From positions 1 through 64,000 of the forward strand of contig CAWJNP010000006.1 in assembly GCA_963844255.1 (NCBI GenBank): DNA of 64,000 bases. The letters are read 5' to 3'. Below the pieces are notes generated by a model. The model was not told the origin of the DNA, ran no database searches, and worked only from the letters and a program-made list of their open reading frames with translations. Made by a program: the position numbers and the translations under genes. This document shows positions 51,634 through 58,390 of the stretch, piece after piece. Positions within the stretch are counted from its first letter, which is position 1, and the number at the start of each line of letters is the position of its first letter. The DNA is from SZAS-79 sp963844255 (GTDB lineage Bacteria; Pseudomonadota; Gammaproteobacteria; Burkholderiales; SG8-39).

Positions 51634-52049
51634 TCATTCTCCTTTATGTCGCAGGTATTCTTGCCTTGTCCATCTTCGTAAGCTGGTGGTTCATCTTGGC
51701 GCTGCTGCTTCCGGCATTCAAACTGCCTGTGCTGCTGAGACGTGCACGCGTTTTGAAGGTGCTGGCATTGGAATTTCAGTACGAATTCGCCGCAGCGGCG
51801 CCGCAAGCGCACACGCTCAATAGAATGGAGCGCGAAACGCGCTCCCGCAAACTAAGGGACGAAGAACTCGCAACCCTTTTCATGGCCGTGATGATCAGCT
51901 CCCTCCTGGACGCTGACGACGATGTCAAGGCGTTCGCGCGTCGCGTGCATGACAATGCTTCGCGCCTTTTGGGGCAAGGGGCAATCTCTCAGGCTGCTTA
52001 TTCAGAACTCGATGAAGTGGTACAGCAAAAGGTGGGTCGTGCGGCTTAA
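51630..52049 (+). CDS. Cassette 8b: membrane-anchored protein
   Basis: This protein has 139 residues. One or two hydrophobic helices (LLYVAGILALSIFVSWWFILALLLPAF) precede a long soluble helical region (RMERETRSRKLRDEELATLFMAVMISSLLDADDDVKAF). The family is not recognised. Coupled to 8a by overlap, it may form a complex with it. The stop lies inside the attC R'' box. Confidence 0.6.
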   Translation: MIILLYVAGILALSIFVSWWFILALLLPAFKLPVLLRRARVLKVLALEFQYEFAAAAPQAHTLNRMERETRSRKLRDEELATLFMAVMISSLLDADDDVKAFARRVHDNASRLLGQGAISQAAYSELDEVVQQKVGRAA

Positions 52050-52133
52050 CTTTGCGCCCAACTCGGGCGCGCGAGAAGCGGTAGTGCCTGGCGACCGCCA
52101 ATGCCGCGCGCGCCGGTTGGCTCCACGTTAGGC
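52044..52133 (+). other. attC 8
   Basis: R'' GCTTAAC at 52044-52050 (one mismatch from the complement of GTTAAAC) and R' GTTAGGC at 52127-52133, 90 bases. Cassette 8 spans 51319-52127. Confidence 0.85.
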
Positions 52134-52140
52134 AGCAGCG

Positions 52141-52425
52141 ATGCCGACTTCGACAATTTCCAAAGGGGTTATTTTTCTTATTGCCATCCTACTTTGGAGC
52201 GCAAGTGCGTTCTTTGCGTACGTCCTGGCACTACTTTCGATTGATGAATTGACAGTTAATATTGTTCTCCTAGCAAGTCTTGTTTGTCTTATCGTCGCAA
52301 TTCTTCTTGCGTCGCAGAGAAAGACCGTTGCTGCCTGTATTGTTGCATTGGCGCCAGCGCCTGCTACATTGGGTTTGGCGATGGGGGGGCCGTATGTCGC
52401 GAGAATTTTAGGCCTTGCAGCCTAA
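52141..52425 (+). CDS. Cassette 9: paralogue of the cassette 4 membrane protein
   Basis: This protein has 94 residues with the same three-helix layout as cassette 4; about six conservative differences, mainly in the first two helices (A/V, T/I, Y/F, F/L, V/L, V/I). The attC and leader are the same or nearly so. The two cassettes thus share an origin but have diverged, with hydrophobicity kept, which suggests that the protein is functional in both. Confidence 0.65.
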   Translation: MPTSTISKGVIFLIAILLWSASAFFAYVLALLSIDELTVNIVLLASLVCLIVAILLASQRKTVAACIVALAPAPATLGLAMGGPYVARILGLAA

Positions 52426-52506
52426 CTTAACGCTCAACCGCGACGCCGTGAAGCATCGCGCTTCGTTGATGCGCCATGCACGGCGCGCGTTAGCTCTACG
52501 TTAGAT
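52420..52506 (+). other. attC 9
   Basis: R'' GCCTAAC at 52420-52426 and R' GTTAGAT at 52500-52506, 87 bases; apart from R' it looks the same as attC 4. Cassette 9 spans 52128-52500. Confidence 0.85.
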
Positions 52507-52912
52507 GACTAACAAGCCCCTCGCGAAATTTACTGCCATATGCGTTCTCCTTTTGGTCTTGCCGCACTTGGGAGCTTGCAAGACACCATTGGAGACTTCA
52601 TGTTTAACATCTATGGAAGACTATTGTTCTACGTTTGGCTGCCGGGACAACACGTTCAAAGCCAAGCTCGCCTACGCTGCCGCCATTAAGAACCTGACCT
52701 ACTCAACGGGGCACTGCGCCGAATTCTCGATAATCAAAATATCAACTATGGCGGGTTCCACAACCTACTACTTTGAACCAAGTGGAATGCAGGTTGCCGT
52801 GCACCATGAAGGCGACGCAGGGCGCGGCCCGCCATGTTTTTTTTCACATTACTACGGGAAAGTTCTCTCCTGTGAGCTCAAAATCGAAAAGGAGCACCGT
52901 AATCCAAAATGA
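52505..52912 (+). CDS. Cassette 10: lipoprotein of unknown function
   Basis: This protein has 135 residues. The signal ends in the lipobox LGAC (about residues 22-25), so it is a lipid-anchored envelope protein. Seven further cysteines in the mature part (for example CLTSMEDYCSTFGC and GHC) suggest disulfides. No family is recognised. Its ATG directly follows a TAG formed in the core site (GTTAGATG), the same junction design as cassette 1, and it has no ribosome site. Confidence 0.65.
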   Translation: MTNKPLAKFTAICVLLLVLPHLGACKTPLETSCLTSMEDYCSTFGCRDNTFKAKLAYAAAIKNLTYSTGHCAEFSIIKISTMAGSTTYYFEPSGMQVAVHHEGDAGRGPPCFFSHYYGKVLSCELKIEKEHRNPK

Positions 52913-52937
52913 TTGGGGGGAGTGCGCCAACTAAGTC

Positions 52938-53018
52938 ATCTAACCGCCGGTTGTTGACCGACGCCTGCAATTCAGCGCTGCGCGCTTCATTCGTCGCGGC
53001 AAAACCGGAACGTTAAGC
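52938..53018 (+). other. attC 10
   Basis: R'' ATCTAAC at 52938-52944 and R' GTTAAGC at 53012-53018, 81 bases. Cassette 10 spans 52501-53012. Confidence 0.85.
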
Positions 53019-53027
53019 AGCACGCTC

Positions 53028-53537
53028 ATGGACCCCTCCCTGAAACCCGATCCACTTCGAAAGGGGTCCTACTATCGGAGGATTGCGGATGTCGCGCGTG
53101 GGCTCGAAAGTCTCGAGGTCAAGAGGCTTCCCGAAACGATGCGCTTCTTCGCTTACTACTTTGGTTGCGAGAAGATTGCGCGCGGCCTGTTGGGGATACA
53201 TGCCCGCTTGCCCGCCACAACCGCCTATCACCACAAGCAAGGCCTCAAGCTAAACGACATCAAAACGGCTGCTATAGCTTTCGGATTGAGTATTTCACAG
53301 CAAGACTTAGATTGGCTGTTCGCCGATTTCAACGAGCAGCACATTCTTAAAACCACTCTTTCATGTTCGAACTCAGCCAGATATCTACGAAATCTCGTAA
53401 CTCATGATTTCGGCCCAAGCAATGTTGCACGAGTGACAAGACACGTGCCATTCCACAACCCGCGGATGGAAACGTTTCTTAGCTGCGTTCCAGCGATTTT
53501 TGAGTACCAGAAGCTTCACTTCTCAGGGGTGGCGTAG
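53028..53537 (+). CDS. Cassette 11: soluble protein with an RNxxxH motif
   Basis: This protein has 169 residues and is mostly helical. The segment SARYLRNLVTHDFGPSNV contains RNLVTH, matching the catalytic RNxxxH signature of HEPN ribonucleases. The remainder (FFAYYFGCEKIARGLLGIHARLPAT) fits no family I know. A toxin or defence RNase is a reasonable guess. No antitoxin gene is on the cassette. Confidence 0.6.
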   Translation: MDPSLKPDPLRKGSYYRRIADVARGLESLEVKRLPETMRFFAYYFGCEKIARGLLGIHARLPATTAYHHKQGLKLNDIKTAAIAFGLSISQQDLDWLFADFNEQHILKTTLSCSNSARYLRNLVTHDFGPSNVARVTRHVPFHNPRMETFLSCVPAIFEYQKLHFSGVA

Positions 53538-53551
53538 ATGTGCAATGTGCT

Positions 53552-53608
53552 GCCTAACTCAAGTCGCACCGGACCGCCTTCGGCGGCGGGTGAACAGACG
53601 CGTTATGC
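53552..53608 (+). other. attC 11
   Basis: R'' GCCTAAC at 53552-53558 and R' GTTATGC at 53602-53608, 57 bases, the shortest in the array. R' departs from GTTRRRY at one place. Cassette 11 spans 53013-53602. Confidence 0.8.
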
Positions 53609-53683
53609 GTCACTAAGCAACCGCAGTCGCGCCTGGCCCCGCTCGGGCGTAGACTTCACCATTCGCTTCGCTGGAGCAGCCCT

Positions 53684-53914
53684 ATGTCCGCCCTGCTAGC
53701 CGAACTTTCGAAGAAGGCTCAGACCCTCACTGTCGAAGAGCGGGCACAGCTCGCCCAAGAGTTGCTTGAGTCTGTCGAACGCGACTCCGACCCCGAGGTC
53801 CAGGAAGCCTGGGAGGCAGAGATTGCGTCCCGCATCGCCAAGTACGAACGGGGAGAAGCCACGCTTATACCCGCGGAAGAAGTGTTTGCCGCAGCCCGCC
53901 GCCTTACGAAGTGA
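53684..53914 (+). CDS. Cassette 12: antitoxin (addiction module protein)
   Basis: This protein has 76 residues. ALLAELSKKAQTLTVEERAQLAQELLESVERDSDPEVQEAWEAEIASRIAKYERGEATLIPAEEVF matches the small putative addiction-module antitoxin family (Unstab_antitox). It should bind and neutralise the ParE/RelE toxin whose GTG start overlaps its stop by four bases. The 75 bases before it may carry the pair's own promoter. Confidence 0.82.
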   Translation: MSALLAELSKKAQTLTVEERAQLAQELLESVERDSDPEVQEAWEAEIASRIAKYERGEATLIPAEEVFAAARRLTK

Positions 53915-54204
53915 AGCTGGCTCGCTTCCTTCTGGAAGCCCAAGAAGAATTCCTCGAACAGGTCTCGTACTACGAAGAGCAACAGAAAGGCCTCGGGGAT
54001 CGCTTCCGCGAGTCAGTCGAAGCAGCAACCGCGCTTGCGTCAGCGCACCCGAAACTCGGGTCACCTTGGAAGCTGCGAACACGGCGAGTATTTCCCAAGG
54101 GCTTTCCGTTTTCGGTTGTGTACCGCACAGAACCCGACGAACTGGTCATCTTTGCAGTCGCCCACTTCAAGCGTCGGCCAACCTATTGGCGGCGCCGCAA
54201 GTGA
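53911..54204 (+). CDS. Cassette 12: ParE/RelE-type toxin
   Basis: This protein has 97 residues. FLLEAQEEFLEQVSYYEEQQKGLGDRFRESVEAA is the ParE/RelE toxin N-terminal helix pair, and RRVFPKGFPFSVVYRTEPDELVIFAVAHFKRRPTYW the C-terminal sheet. Related proteins block gyrase or cleave mRNA at the ribosome. GTG 53911 is coupled to the antitoxin stop. Toxin-antitoxin cassettes are thought to stabilise large integron arrays. Confidence 0.85.
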   Translation: MKLARFLLEAQEEFLEQVSYYEEQQKGLGDRFRESVEAATALASAHPKLGSPWKLRTRRVFPKGFPFSVVYRTEPDELVIFAVAHFKRRPTYWRRRK

Positions 54205-54205
54205 C

Positions 54206-54295
54206 GCATAACCGCCCAGCGCAGACGGAAGCGCATTCAGCGCCGTGGCATTTTCCACCATCGCGGTTGCGCGCCGCTGGCTGGGAACGTTATGC
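54206..54295 (+). other. attC 12
   Basis: R'' GCATAAC at 54206-54212 and R' GTTATGC at 54289-54295, 90 bases. Cassette 12 spans 53603-54289. Confidence 0.82.
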
Positions 54296-54312
54296 CGCAG
54301 GTCAACCGCGTC

Positions 54313-54334
54313 TTGACATGCTATAAATGGTATG
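54313..54334 (+). promoter_or_regulatory. Candidate cassette 13 promoter
   Basis: TTGACA (54313-54318) is directly followed by TGC-TATAAA (54319-54327), an extended -10 arrangement. The surrounding CATGCTATAAATGGTATG is an imperfect palindrome that could be the operator for the HTH antitoxin. It lies 15-35 bases before the toxin start. Confidence 0.45.
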
Positions 54335-54348
54335 GGCACAATTGAGAC

Positions 54349-54633
54349 ATGTGGCGCATCGAGGAACACCGCCGGATTGACAAGCAGCTTTCCGGAGCGG
54401 TCCCTCCGGAGATCCTGAAGCGGTACGAAAAGTGGAAAGACATCGCCCGCCTGTCTGGTCCGCCCGGTTTGCGGGCGATCAAGGGGTTTCACGACGAGGC
54501 ACTGGGCGGCGAGTGGAAGGGCCACCGCTCATCGCGTCTCGGGCTTCAATGGCGAGTGATCTATCGGATTGTTGCCGATGCACTATTGGTTCAAGTGATT
54601 CAGATCACCCCTCACGATTACAGGAGGCCATGA
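54349..54633 (+). CDS. Cassette 13: RelE/HigB-type toxin
   Basis: This protein has 94 residues. The HRSSRLGLQWRVIYRIVADALLVQVIQITPHDYRRP end is typical of RelE/HigB mRNA interferases, and the gene precedes its antitoxin, the HigBA order. It likely cleaves ribosome-bound mRNA when unchecked. Expression is expected from the candidate promoter immediately upstream. The next gene begins one base after its stop. Confidence 0.82.
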   Translation: MWRIEEHRRIDKQLSGAVPPEILKRYEKWKDIARLSGPPGLRAIKGFHDEALGGEWKGHRSSRLGLQWRVIYRIVADALLVQVIQITPHDYRRP

Positions 54634-54634
54634 A

Positions 54635-54895
54635 ATGAAGGAATTTCGTCCTGCCAAGAAGCGGGTTGAAGTCTCGGTGGGAGAGTCCGTACGCATCCTT
54701 CGAGAGCTTCAGGAACTAAGCCAGAGCCAACTCACAGAACTCTCAGGGATTCCCCAGGCTACTCTTTCGGCCATCGAAAATGGCCGGGTCAATCTCGGGG
54801 TTGAACGTGCAAAGGTGCTGGCTCGTGCGCTCAAATGTCATCCAGCCGTTCTCGTTTTCCCAGGCTGGGAGGTTCCGCTTGAGTCTGCGGCATAA
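54635..54895 (+). CDS. Cassette 13: HTH (Xre) antitoxin
   Basis: This protein has 86 residues. The helix-turn-helix LRELQELSQSQLTELSGIPQATLSAIENGRVNLGVERAKVLARAL is of the Xre type, as in HigA antitoxins. It should bind the toxin and repress the pair's promoter. The C-terminal tail (HPAVLVFPGWEV) is short. Its last codons overlap the attC R'' box. Confidence 0.85.
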   Translation: MKEFRPAKKRVEVSVGESVRILRELQELSQSQLTELSGIPQATLSAIENGRVNLGVERAKVLARALKCHPAVLVFPGWEVPLESAA

Positions 54896-54958
54896 CCTTG
54901 TGCTGCACCCGGACGTACGCCGAAGAGCCGGCGCACGCCGGTGGGCTCTACGTTAAAC
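54890..54958 (+). other. attC 13
   Basis: R'' GCATAAC at 54890-54896 and R' GTTAAAC at 54952-54958, 69 bases. Cassette 13 spans 54290-54952. Confidence 0.82.
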
Positions 54959-54972
54959 GGTAAAGATAGATC

Positions 54973-55230
54973 GTGCCTGAACTCAGTAGATTTCTCGGGA
55001 TCGTGATCTACATGTACTACAGAGATCATGCGCCACCGCATTTTCACGCTGAATATGCGGAGTTCGAGATCACCGTCGAGATCGAGTCGGGCGTTGTGAC
55101 CGGAAGATTCCCGAAGCGGGCATTGAGTCTGGTCATGGAATGGTATTCTTTACACAAGACGGAACTTCTTGAAGACTGGTCACTTGCCGAGGGCAAGCAG
55201 CCATTGAAGACAATCGACCCACTGGAGTAA
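54973..55230 (+). CDS. Cassette 14: DUF4160 protein
   Basis: This protein has 85 residues and starts with GTG 54973. The segment FLGIVIYMYYRDHAPPHFHAEYAEFEITVEI is the DUF4160 signature, with a conserved DHxPPHFH. It is regularly followed by a DUF2442 gene, as here four bases downstream, and the pair is suspected to be a toxin-antitoxin-like module. The biochemical activity is unknown. Confidence 0.83.
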   Translation: MPELSRFLGIVIYMYYRDHAPPHFHAEYAEFEITVEIESGVVTGRFPKRALSLVMEWYSLHKTELLEDWSLAEGKQPLKTIDPLE

Positions 55231-55234
55231 CGCA

Positions 55235-55474
55235 ATGTTTCTTCATGTTCTGGAAGCCCGATATATTCGGAATTTCGTGGTCTGGGTCCGGTTCAGCGAC
55301 GGCACGAAAGGCGAAGTGGATCTTTCCGCTGAACTGACGGGCCCGGTATTCGGTCCACTACGCGACGTTGAGCAATTCAAGGGTTTTACCCTGGCCTGTC
55401 ACACGCTCACGTGGCCCAACGGTGCAGACTTTGCGCCGGAGTTTCTTCGCGAGCGCGTCGCAGTTACCGTTTAA
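55235..55474 (+). CDS. Cassette 14: DUF2442 protein
   Basis: This protein has 79 residues. VRFSDGTKGEVDLSAELTGPVFGPLRDVEQFKGFTLACHTLTWPNGADFAPEFL is the typical DUF2442 small beta-rich domain. It pairs with the DUF4160 gene just upstream and is probably its partner or antidote. Its last two codons form the R'' box of attC 14, so gene and recombination site overlap. Confidence 0.83.
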   Translation: MFLHVLEARYIRNFVVWVRFSDGTKGEVDLSAELTGPVFGPLRDVEQFKGFTLACHTLTWPNGADFAPEFLRERVAVTV

Positions 55475-55555
55475 CAACAGGTGCTGCGTTCGGGCCACCC
55501 GCAGCGCGCGAGTGCACGCGTCTGCGCAGACCCTCCGCAGACCAACACGTTAGCG
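55469..55555 (+). other. attC 14 (last)
   Basis: R'' GTTTAAC at 55469-55475 and R' GTTAGCG at 55549-55555, 87 bases. R'' is the exact complement of GTTAAAC; R' deviates at two places, which may lower its activity. Cassette 14 spans 54953-55549. Confidence 0.8.
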
Positions 55556-55585
55556 AGCAGATAGACAGCGTGGTACGCTTTACAC

Positions 55586-55804
55586 ATGAGTGATGCAGAA
55601 GTCGCCGAAATTCTCAAGCTGCCGCCCGAAGAGCGATTCCGGTTGACGCAGATCATCCGGGCAGGTCTCGCTTCAGACCCGGCTTCGGTGCCGTCGGGCG
55701 ATGCCCACCGCGCAGCGATCGACGAACGCATGGCAGGACACGAGGGCAATCGGGACGACGTTGTTTCCCGAGACCAGGTACTCGCCGAAGCTCGGCGACG
55801 CTGA
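55586..55804 (+). CDS. Array-end antitoxin (addiction module protein)
   Basis: This protein has 72 residues. VAEILKLPPEERFRLTQIIRAGLASDPASVPSGDAHRAAIDERMAGHEGNRDDVVSRDQVLAEARRR fits the addiction-module antitoxin family (L-x2-EER-x2-L...P-x-DD-V). It lies after the last attC with no attC of its own, so it is either a cassette that lost its right end or part of the host flank. The fragment of a toxin gene directly follows (TGATG overlap), so it is now an orphan. Confidence 0.75.
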   Translation: MSDAEVAEILKLPPEERFRLTQIIRAGLASDPASVPSGDAHRAAIDERMAGHEGNRDDVVSRDQVLAEARRR

Positions 55805-55890
55805 TGCCTCTGCCGGTTGTCTGCCGACGGAAGTTCGGGCGGGATCCAGCTGCCGGATTCGGGTACTGCGAAGATCAATCCGAAGCATGA
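55804..55890 (+). pseudogene. Truncated ParE-type toxin at the right array boundary
   Basis: ATG 55804 overlaps the antitoxin stop (TGATG) and opens 28 codons, MPLPVVCRRKFGRDPAAGFGYCEDQSEA, then stops at 55888-55890. The pattern FGRDxAAGFxYxEDQSEG is that of the start of ParE-type toxins, but the remaining two thirds are missing. The stop codon overlaps the start ATG of the acyl-CoA dehydrogenase gene, so a deletion or insertion joined the toxin gene to the catabolic operon exactly here. Confidence 0.65.
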
Positions 55891-57017
55891 ACATCGACTT
55901 TTCGGACGAACTCAAGCAATTGCGCGACGTCGCACGGCGGGTGCTGAGCGACCACGGCACGATCGCGGCGTCCCGCCGGGTCATCGCGGACGGCTCGGGC
56001 ATCGACCGTGATCTCTGGAAGTCGATCGCGGGGCTCGGCTGGCTGGCTGCGTCGATCCCGGAGGAGTACGAAGGGCTCGGGCTCGGCGGACTCTCGGCAT
56101 GCGTGCTGGCGGAGGAACTCGGACGCGCCATCGCTCCGATCCCGTTCGCGTCGTCCGTCTATCTCGCGACCGAGGCGCTGATCCTGTTCGGCAGCGAAGA
56201 GCAGAAGGGCAGGTACCTTCCGAAGCTGGCGAGCGGCGAGATCATCGGCACCTTCGCAGCGGTGGAGGGCAACGGCCGGTTCTTCGGCGTGCCGTCCCTG
56301 ACTCGAGCCGAAGGCGGCAGGCTGTCCGGCCACAAGTCGATGGTTCCGGATGGCGGCGTCGCCGATTTTGCGATCGTCAGCGTTCGCAGCGGCCCCGGGG
56401 AGGCCAGCCTTTTCGTCGTCGCGACGGACGCCGACGGCGTGTCCCGGAAGAGGATCGCCACGATCGAGCCCGCGTGCTGCTGCACCTCGATGGAGTTCAC
56501 TGAAGCTCCGGCCGAGCCGCTGCCGCATGCGCTCGGCCCGGAGGCGATCGAGCGGCTGGTGAATCGCGCCGCCGTGATGATGGCGTTCGAGCAGGTCGGC
56601 GTCGCCGACGCGGCACTGCAGACCGCGGTCAGGTACGCGAAGGATCGCTACGCCTTCGGCAGGCCGATCGGCTCGTTCCAGGCGATCAAGCACAAGCTGG
56701 CGGATGTCTATGTCTCGCTGGAACTGGCGCGCTCGAACGCCTATTTCGGCGCCTGGGCGCTGCAGTCGGACGCCGAGGAGATCGACGTTGCGGCGGCTTC
56801 CAGCCGGGTCGCGGCCAGCGAAGCGTCCTGGTTCGCGACCAAGGAGAACATCCAGACCCACGGGGGCATGGGCTTCACCTGGGAGGCCGACTGCCATCTC
56901 TATTACCGCAGAGCCGGGTTCCTCGGACTGGCGCTCGGCGGTACACAGGAGTGGAAGCGGCGCCTGATCGGCGCGCTTCGCAAGCAGGATTCGGCAGTAC
57001 TGGCGGGAGTGGCGTAG
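55887..57017 (+). CDS. Acyl-CoA dehydrogenase, partner alpha type
   Basis: This protein has 376 residues. The family outline is clear: YAFGRPIGSFQAIKHKLADVYVSLELARSNAYFGAW and the C-terminal ENIQTHGGMGFTWEADCHLYYRRA. Short N-terminus MNIDFSDELKQLRDVARRVLSDHG. It is next to a second acyl-CoA dehydrogenase three bases downstream, and such adjacent unlike pairs often form alpha2beta2 enzymes for bulky substrates (for example steroid side chains). I chose ATG 55887, where homologues begin; the frame also extends upstream but through the array's toxin fragment. Its native upstream promoter seems lost. Confidence 0.86.
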   Translation: MNIDFSDELKQLRDVARRVLSDHGTIAASRRVIADGSGIDRDLWKSIAGLGWLAASIPEEYEGLGLGGLSACVLAEELGRAIAPIPFASSVYLATEALILFGSEEQKGRYLPKLASGEIIGTFAAVEGNGRFFGVPSLTRAEGGRLSGHKSMVPDGGVADFAIVSVRSGPGEASLFVVATDADGVSRKRIATIEPACCCTSMEFTEAPAEPLPHALGPEAIERLVNRAAVMMAFEQVGVADAALQTAVRYAKDRYAFGRPIGSFQAIKHKLADVYVSLELARSNAYFGAWALQSDAEEIDVAAASSRVAASEASWFATKENIQTHGGMGFTWEADCHLYYRRAGFLGLALGGTQEWKRRLIGALRKQDSAVLAGVA

Positions 57018-57019
57018 GC

Positions 57020-58252
57020 ATGGATTTCAGGGACACGCCGGAAGAGGCGGACTATCGAGTGAGGTGCCGGGAGTTCCTTTCGTCGAACCTGGAGAGGCGC
57101 AAGCCGGGTGCGGTTCGCGGCTATCGGCGCGGCGAGGACAGCGCCGGGGCGGTCGAGCGGGCGCGAGCCTTCCAGCGCAAGAAATACGAGGCGGGATTTG
57201 CGGGCATCACCTGGCCCAAGGAGTGGCACGGCCAGGGTGGAACACCGATCCAGCAGATGATCTATGACCAGGAAGAGGCGCAGTACGACACCAATGTCAA
57301 CGCCGTCGGCCTGCAGCTCGGCATCTGCCTTCCGACGATCTGCCGGTGGGGCACCCAGGAACAGCGCGATCGCTTTGCACCGCCGGCGCTTCGCGGCGAG
57401 GAAATGTGGTGCCAGTTCTTCTCCGAGCCGGCCGGCGGTTCGGACCTCGGGGCGCTGCGCACCCGCGCAGTGCGCGATGGCGACGAGTGGGTCATCACGG
57501 GTCAGAAGGTCTGGACCTCGCTGGCGCACGAGGCCGATTGGGGCGTGCTGATCGCGCGCAGCGACTTTGACGCGCCCAAGCACGCCGGCCTGACCTTTTT
57601 CTACCTTCCGACGAAGAGCCCCGGCCTGAAGATCTCGCAGATCAGGCAGATGTCGGGCCATGCGCACTTCAACGAGGTCTTCTTCGACGAGGTGAGAGTT
57701 CCCGACGGCAACAGGCTCGGACCGGTCAACGGCGGATGGAAAGTCGCGATGAGCCTGCTCATGGGCGAGCGTTACACGATGCACGACGACTTCGGCCCGT
57801 CGTTCCGGGAGCTCTACGCCCTGGCCACGGAGCTCCGGCTGGGGGAGGACATCGCGATCAACGACAGCGGCGTGCAGGATCGTCTGGCGGATTTCTTCGT
57901 CAAGTACCAGGGGCTTCGCTTCACGCGTTACCGCATCATGACGGCGCTGGCCCGGGGCGACACCCCCGGCCCGGAGTCGTCGATCGGCAAGCTCGTCGCG
58001 GCCGGCAAGATACAGGACGCGACATCCTTCGCGCTCGATCTGATCGGTGCCAATGCGATCGCGACCGGAAGCGGGTTGCCCCTTGCCGGCATCTTCGAGG
58101 AATCGTTCCTCGACAGCCCCGCATTGCGGATCGCCGGGGGCACCGACGAGATCCTGAGGAACACGATCGGCGAGCGAGTGCTTGGACTGCCGGGCGACGT
58201 CCGGGTGGACAAGGACAGGCCGTTCCGGGACATTCCGACCGGATCTGCATGA
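57020..58252 (+). CDS. Acyl-CoA dehydrogenase, partner beta type
   Basis: This protein has 410 residues. MWCQFFSEPAGGSDLGALRTRAVRDGDEWVITGQKVWTSLAHEADWGVLIAR is the FAD and substrate region, and RIAGGTDEILRNTIGERVLGLPGD the C-terminal part of the acyl-CoA dehydrogenase fold. It starts with ATG 57020, which overlaps the upstream gene's end region by a two-base gap, implying coupled synthesis with the preceding dehydrogenase. The expected catalytic base cannot be fixed by eye. The product is an enoyl-CoA, with electrons to ETF. Confidence 0.87.
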   Translation: MDFRDTPEEADYRVRCREFLSSNLERRKPGAVRGYRRGEDSAGAVERARAFQRKKYEAGFAGITWPKEWHGQGGTPIQQMIYDQEEAQYDTNVNAVGLQLGICLPTICRWGTQEQRDRFAPPALRGEEMWCQFFSEPAGGSDLGALRTRAVRDGDEWVITGQKVWTSLAHEADWGVLIARSDFDAPKHAGLTFFYLPTKSPGLKISQIRQMSGHAHFNEVFFDEVRVPDGNRLGPVNGGWKVAMSLLMGERYTMHDDFGPSFRELYALATELRLGEDIAINDSGVQDRLADFFVKYQGLRFTRYRIMTALARGDTPGPESSIGKLVAAGKIQDATSFALDLIGANAIATGSGLPLAGIFEESFLDSPALRIAGGTDEILRNTIGERVLGLPGDVRVDKDRPFRDIPTGSA

Positions 58253-58390
58253 CGCGCGCAGCAAGCTGGAAACGATCACCAGGCGCGTCACCCGCATGCC
58301 GTCAGCCGGGCCATGGAGCCGGCGCGCAATTGAAGTACGCGGAATTCGAGTTGCATACAAGCACACCCTATCCTTCCGAAGGAGACATCA

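Larger units (their letters stand above)
46210..55555. mobile_element. Integron with 14 attC-bounded gene cassettes
   Basis: The element consists of intI (minus strand), an attI region, then cassettes that all read away from intI, each ended by an attC site with RYYYAAC (R'') and GTTRRRY (R') boxes. In nearly every cassette the R'' box is complementary to the GTTRRRY that precedes the cassette, as expected from circular cassettes. Cassettes span 47473 to 55549 (crossover after the G of each GTT). The array is visibly AT-richer than its surroundings and codon use is heterogeneous. The size, the variety of attC sites and the lack of resistance genes suggest a chromosomal (sedentary) rather than a clinical class 1 integron. 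Confidence 0.93.
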
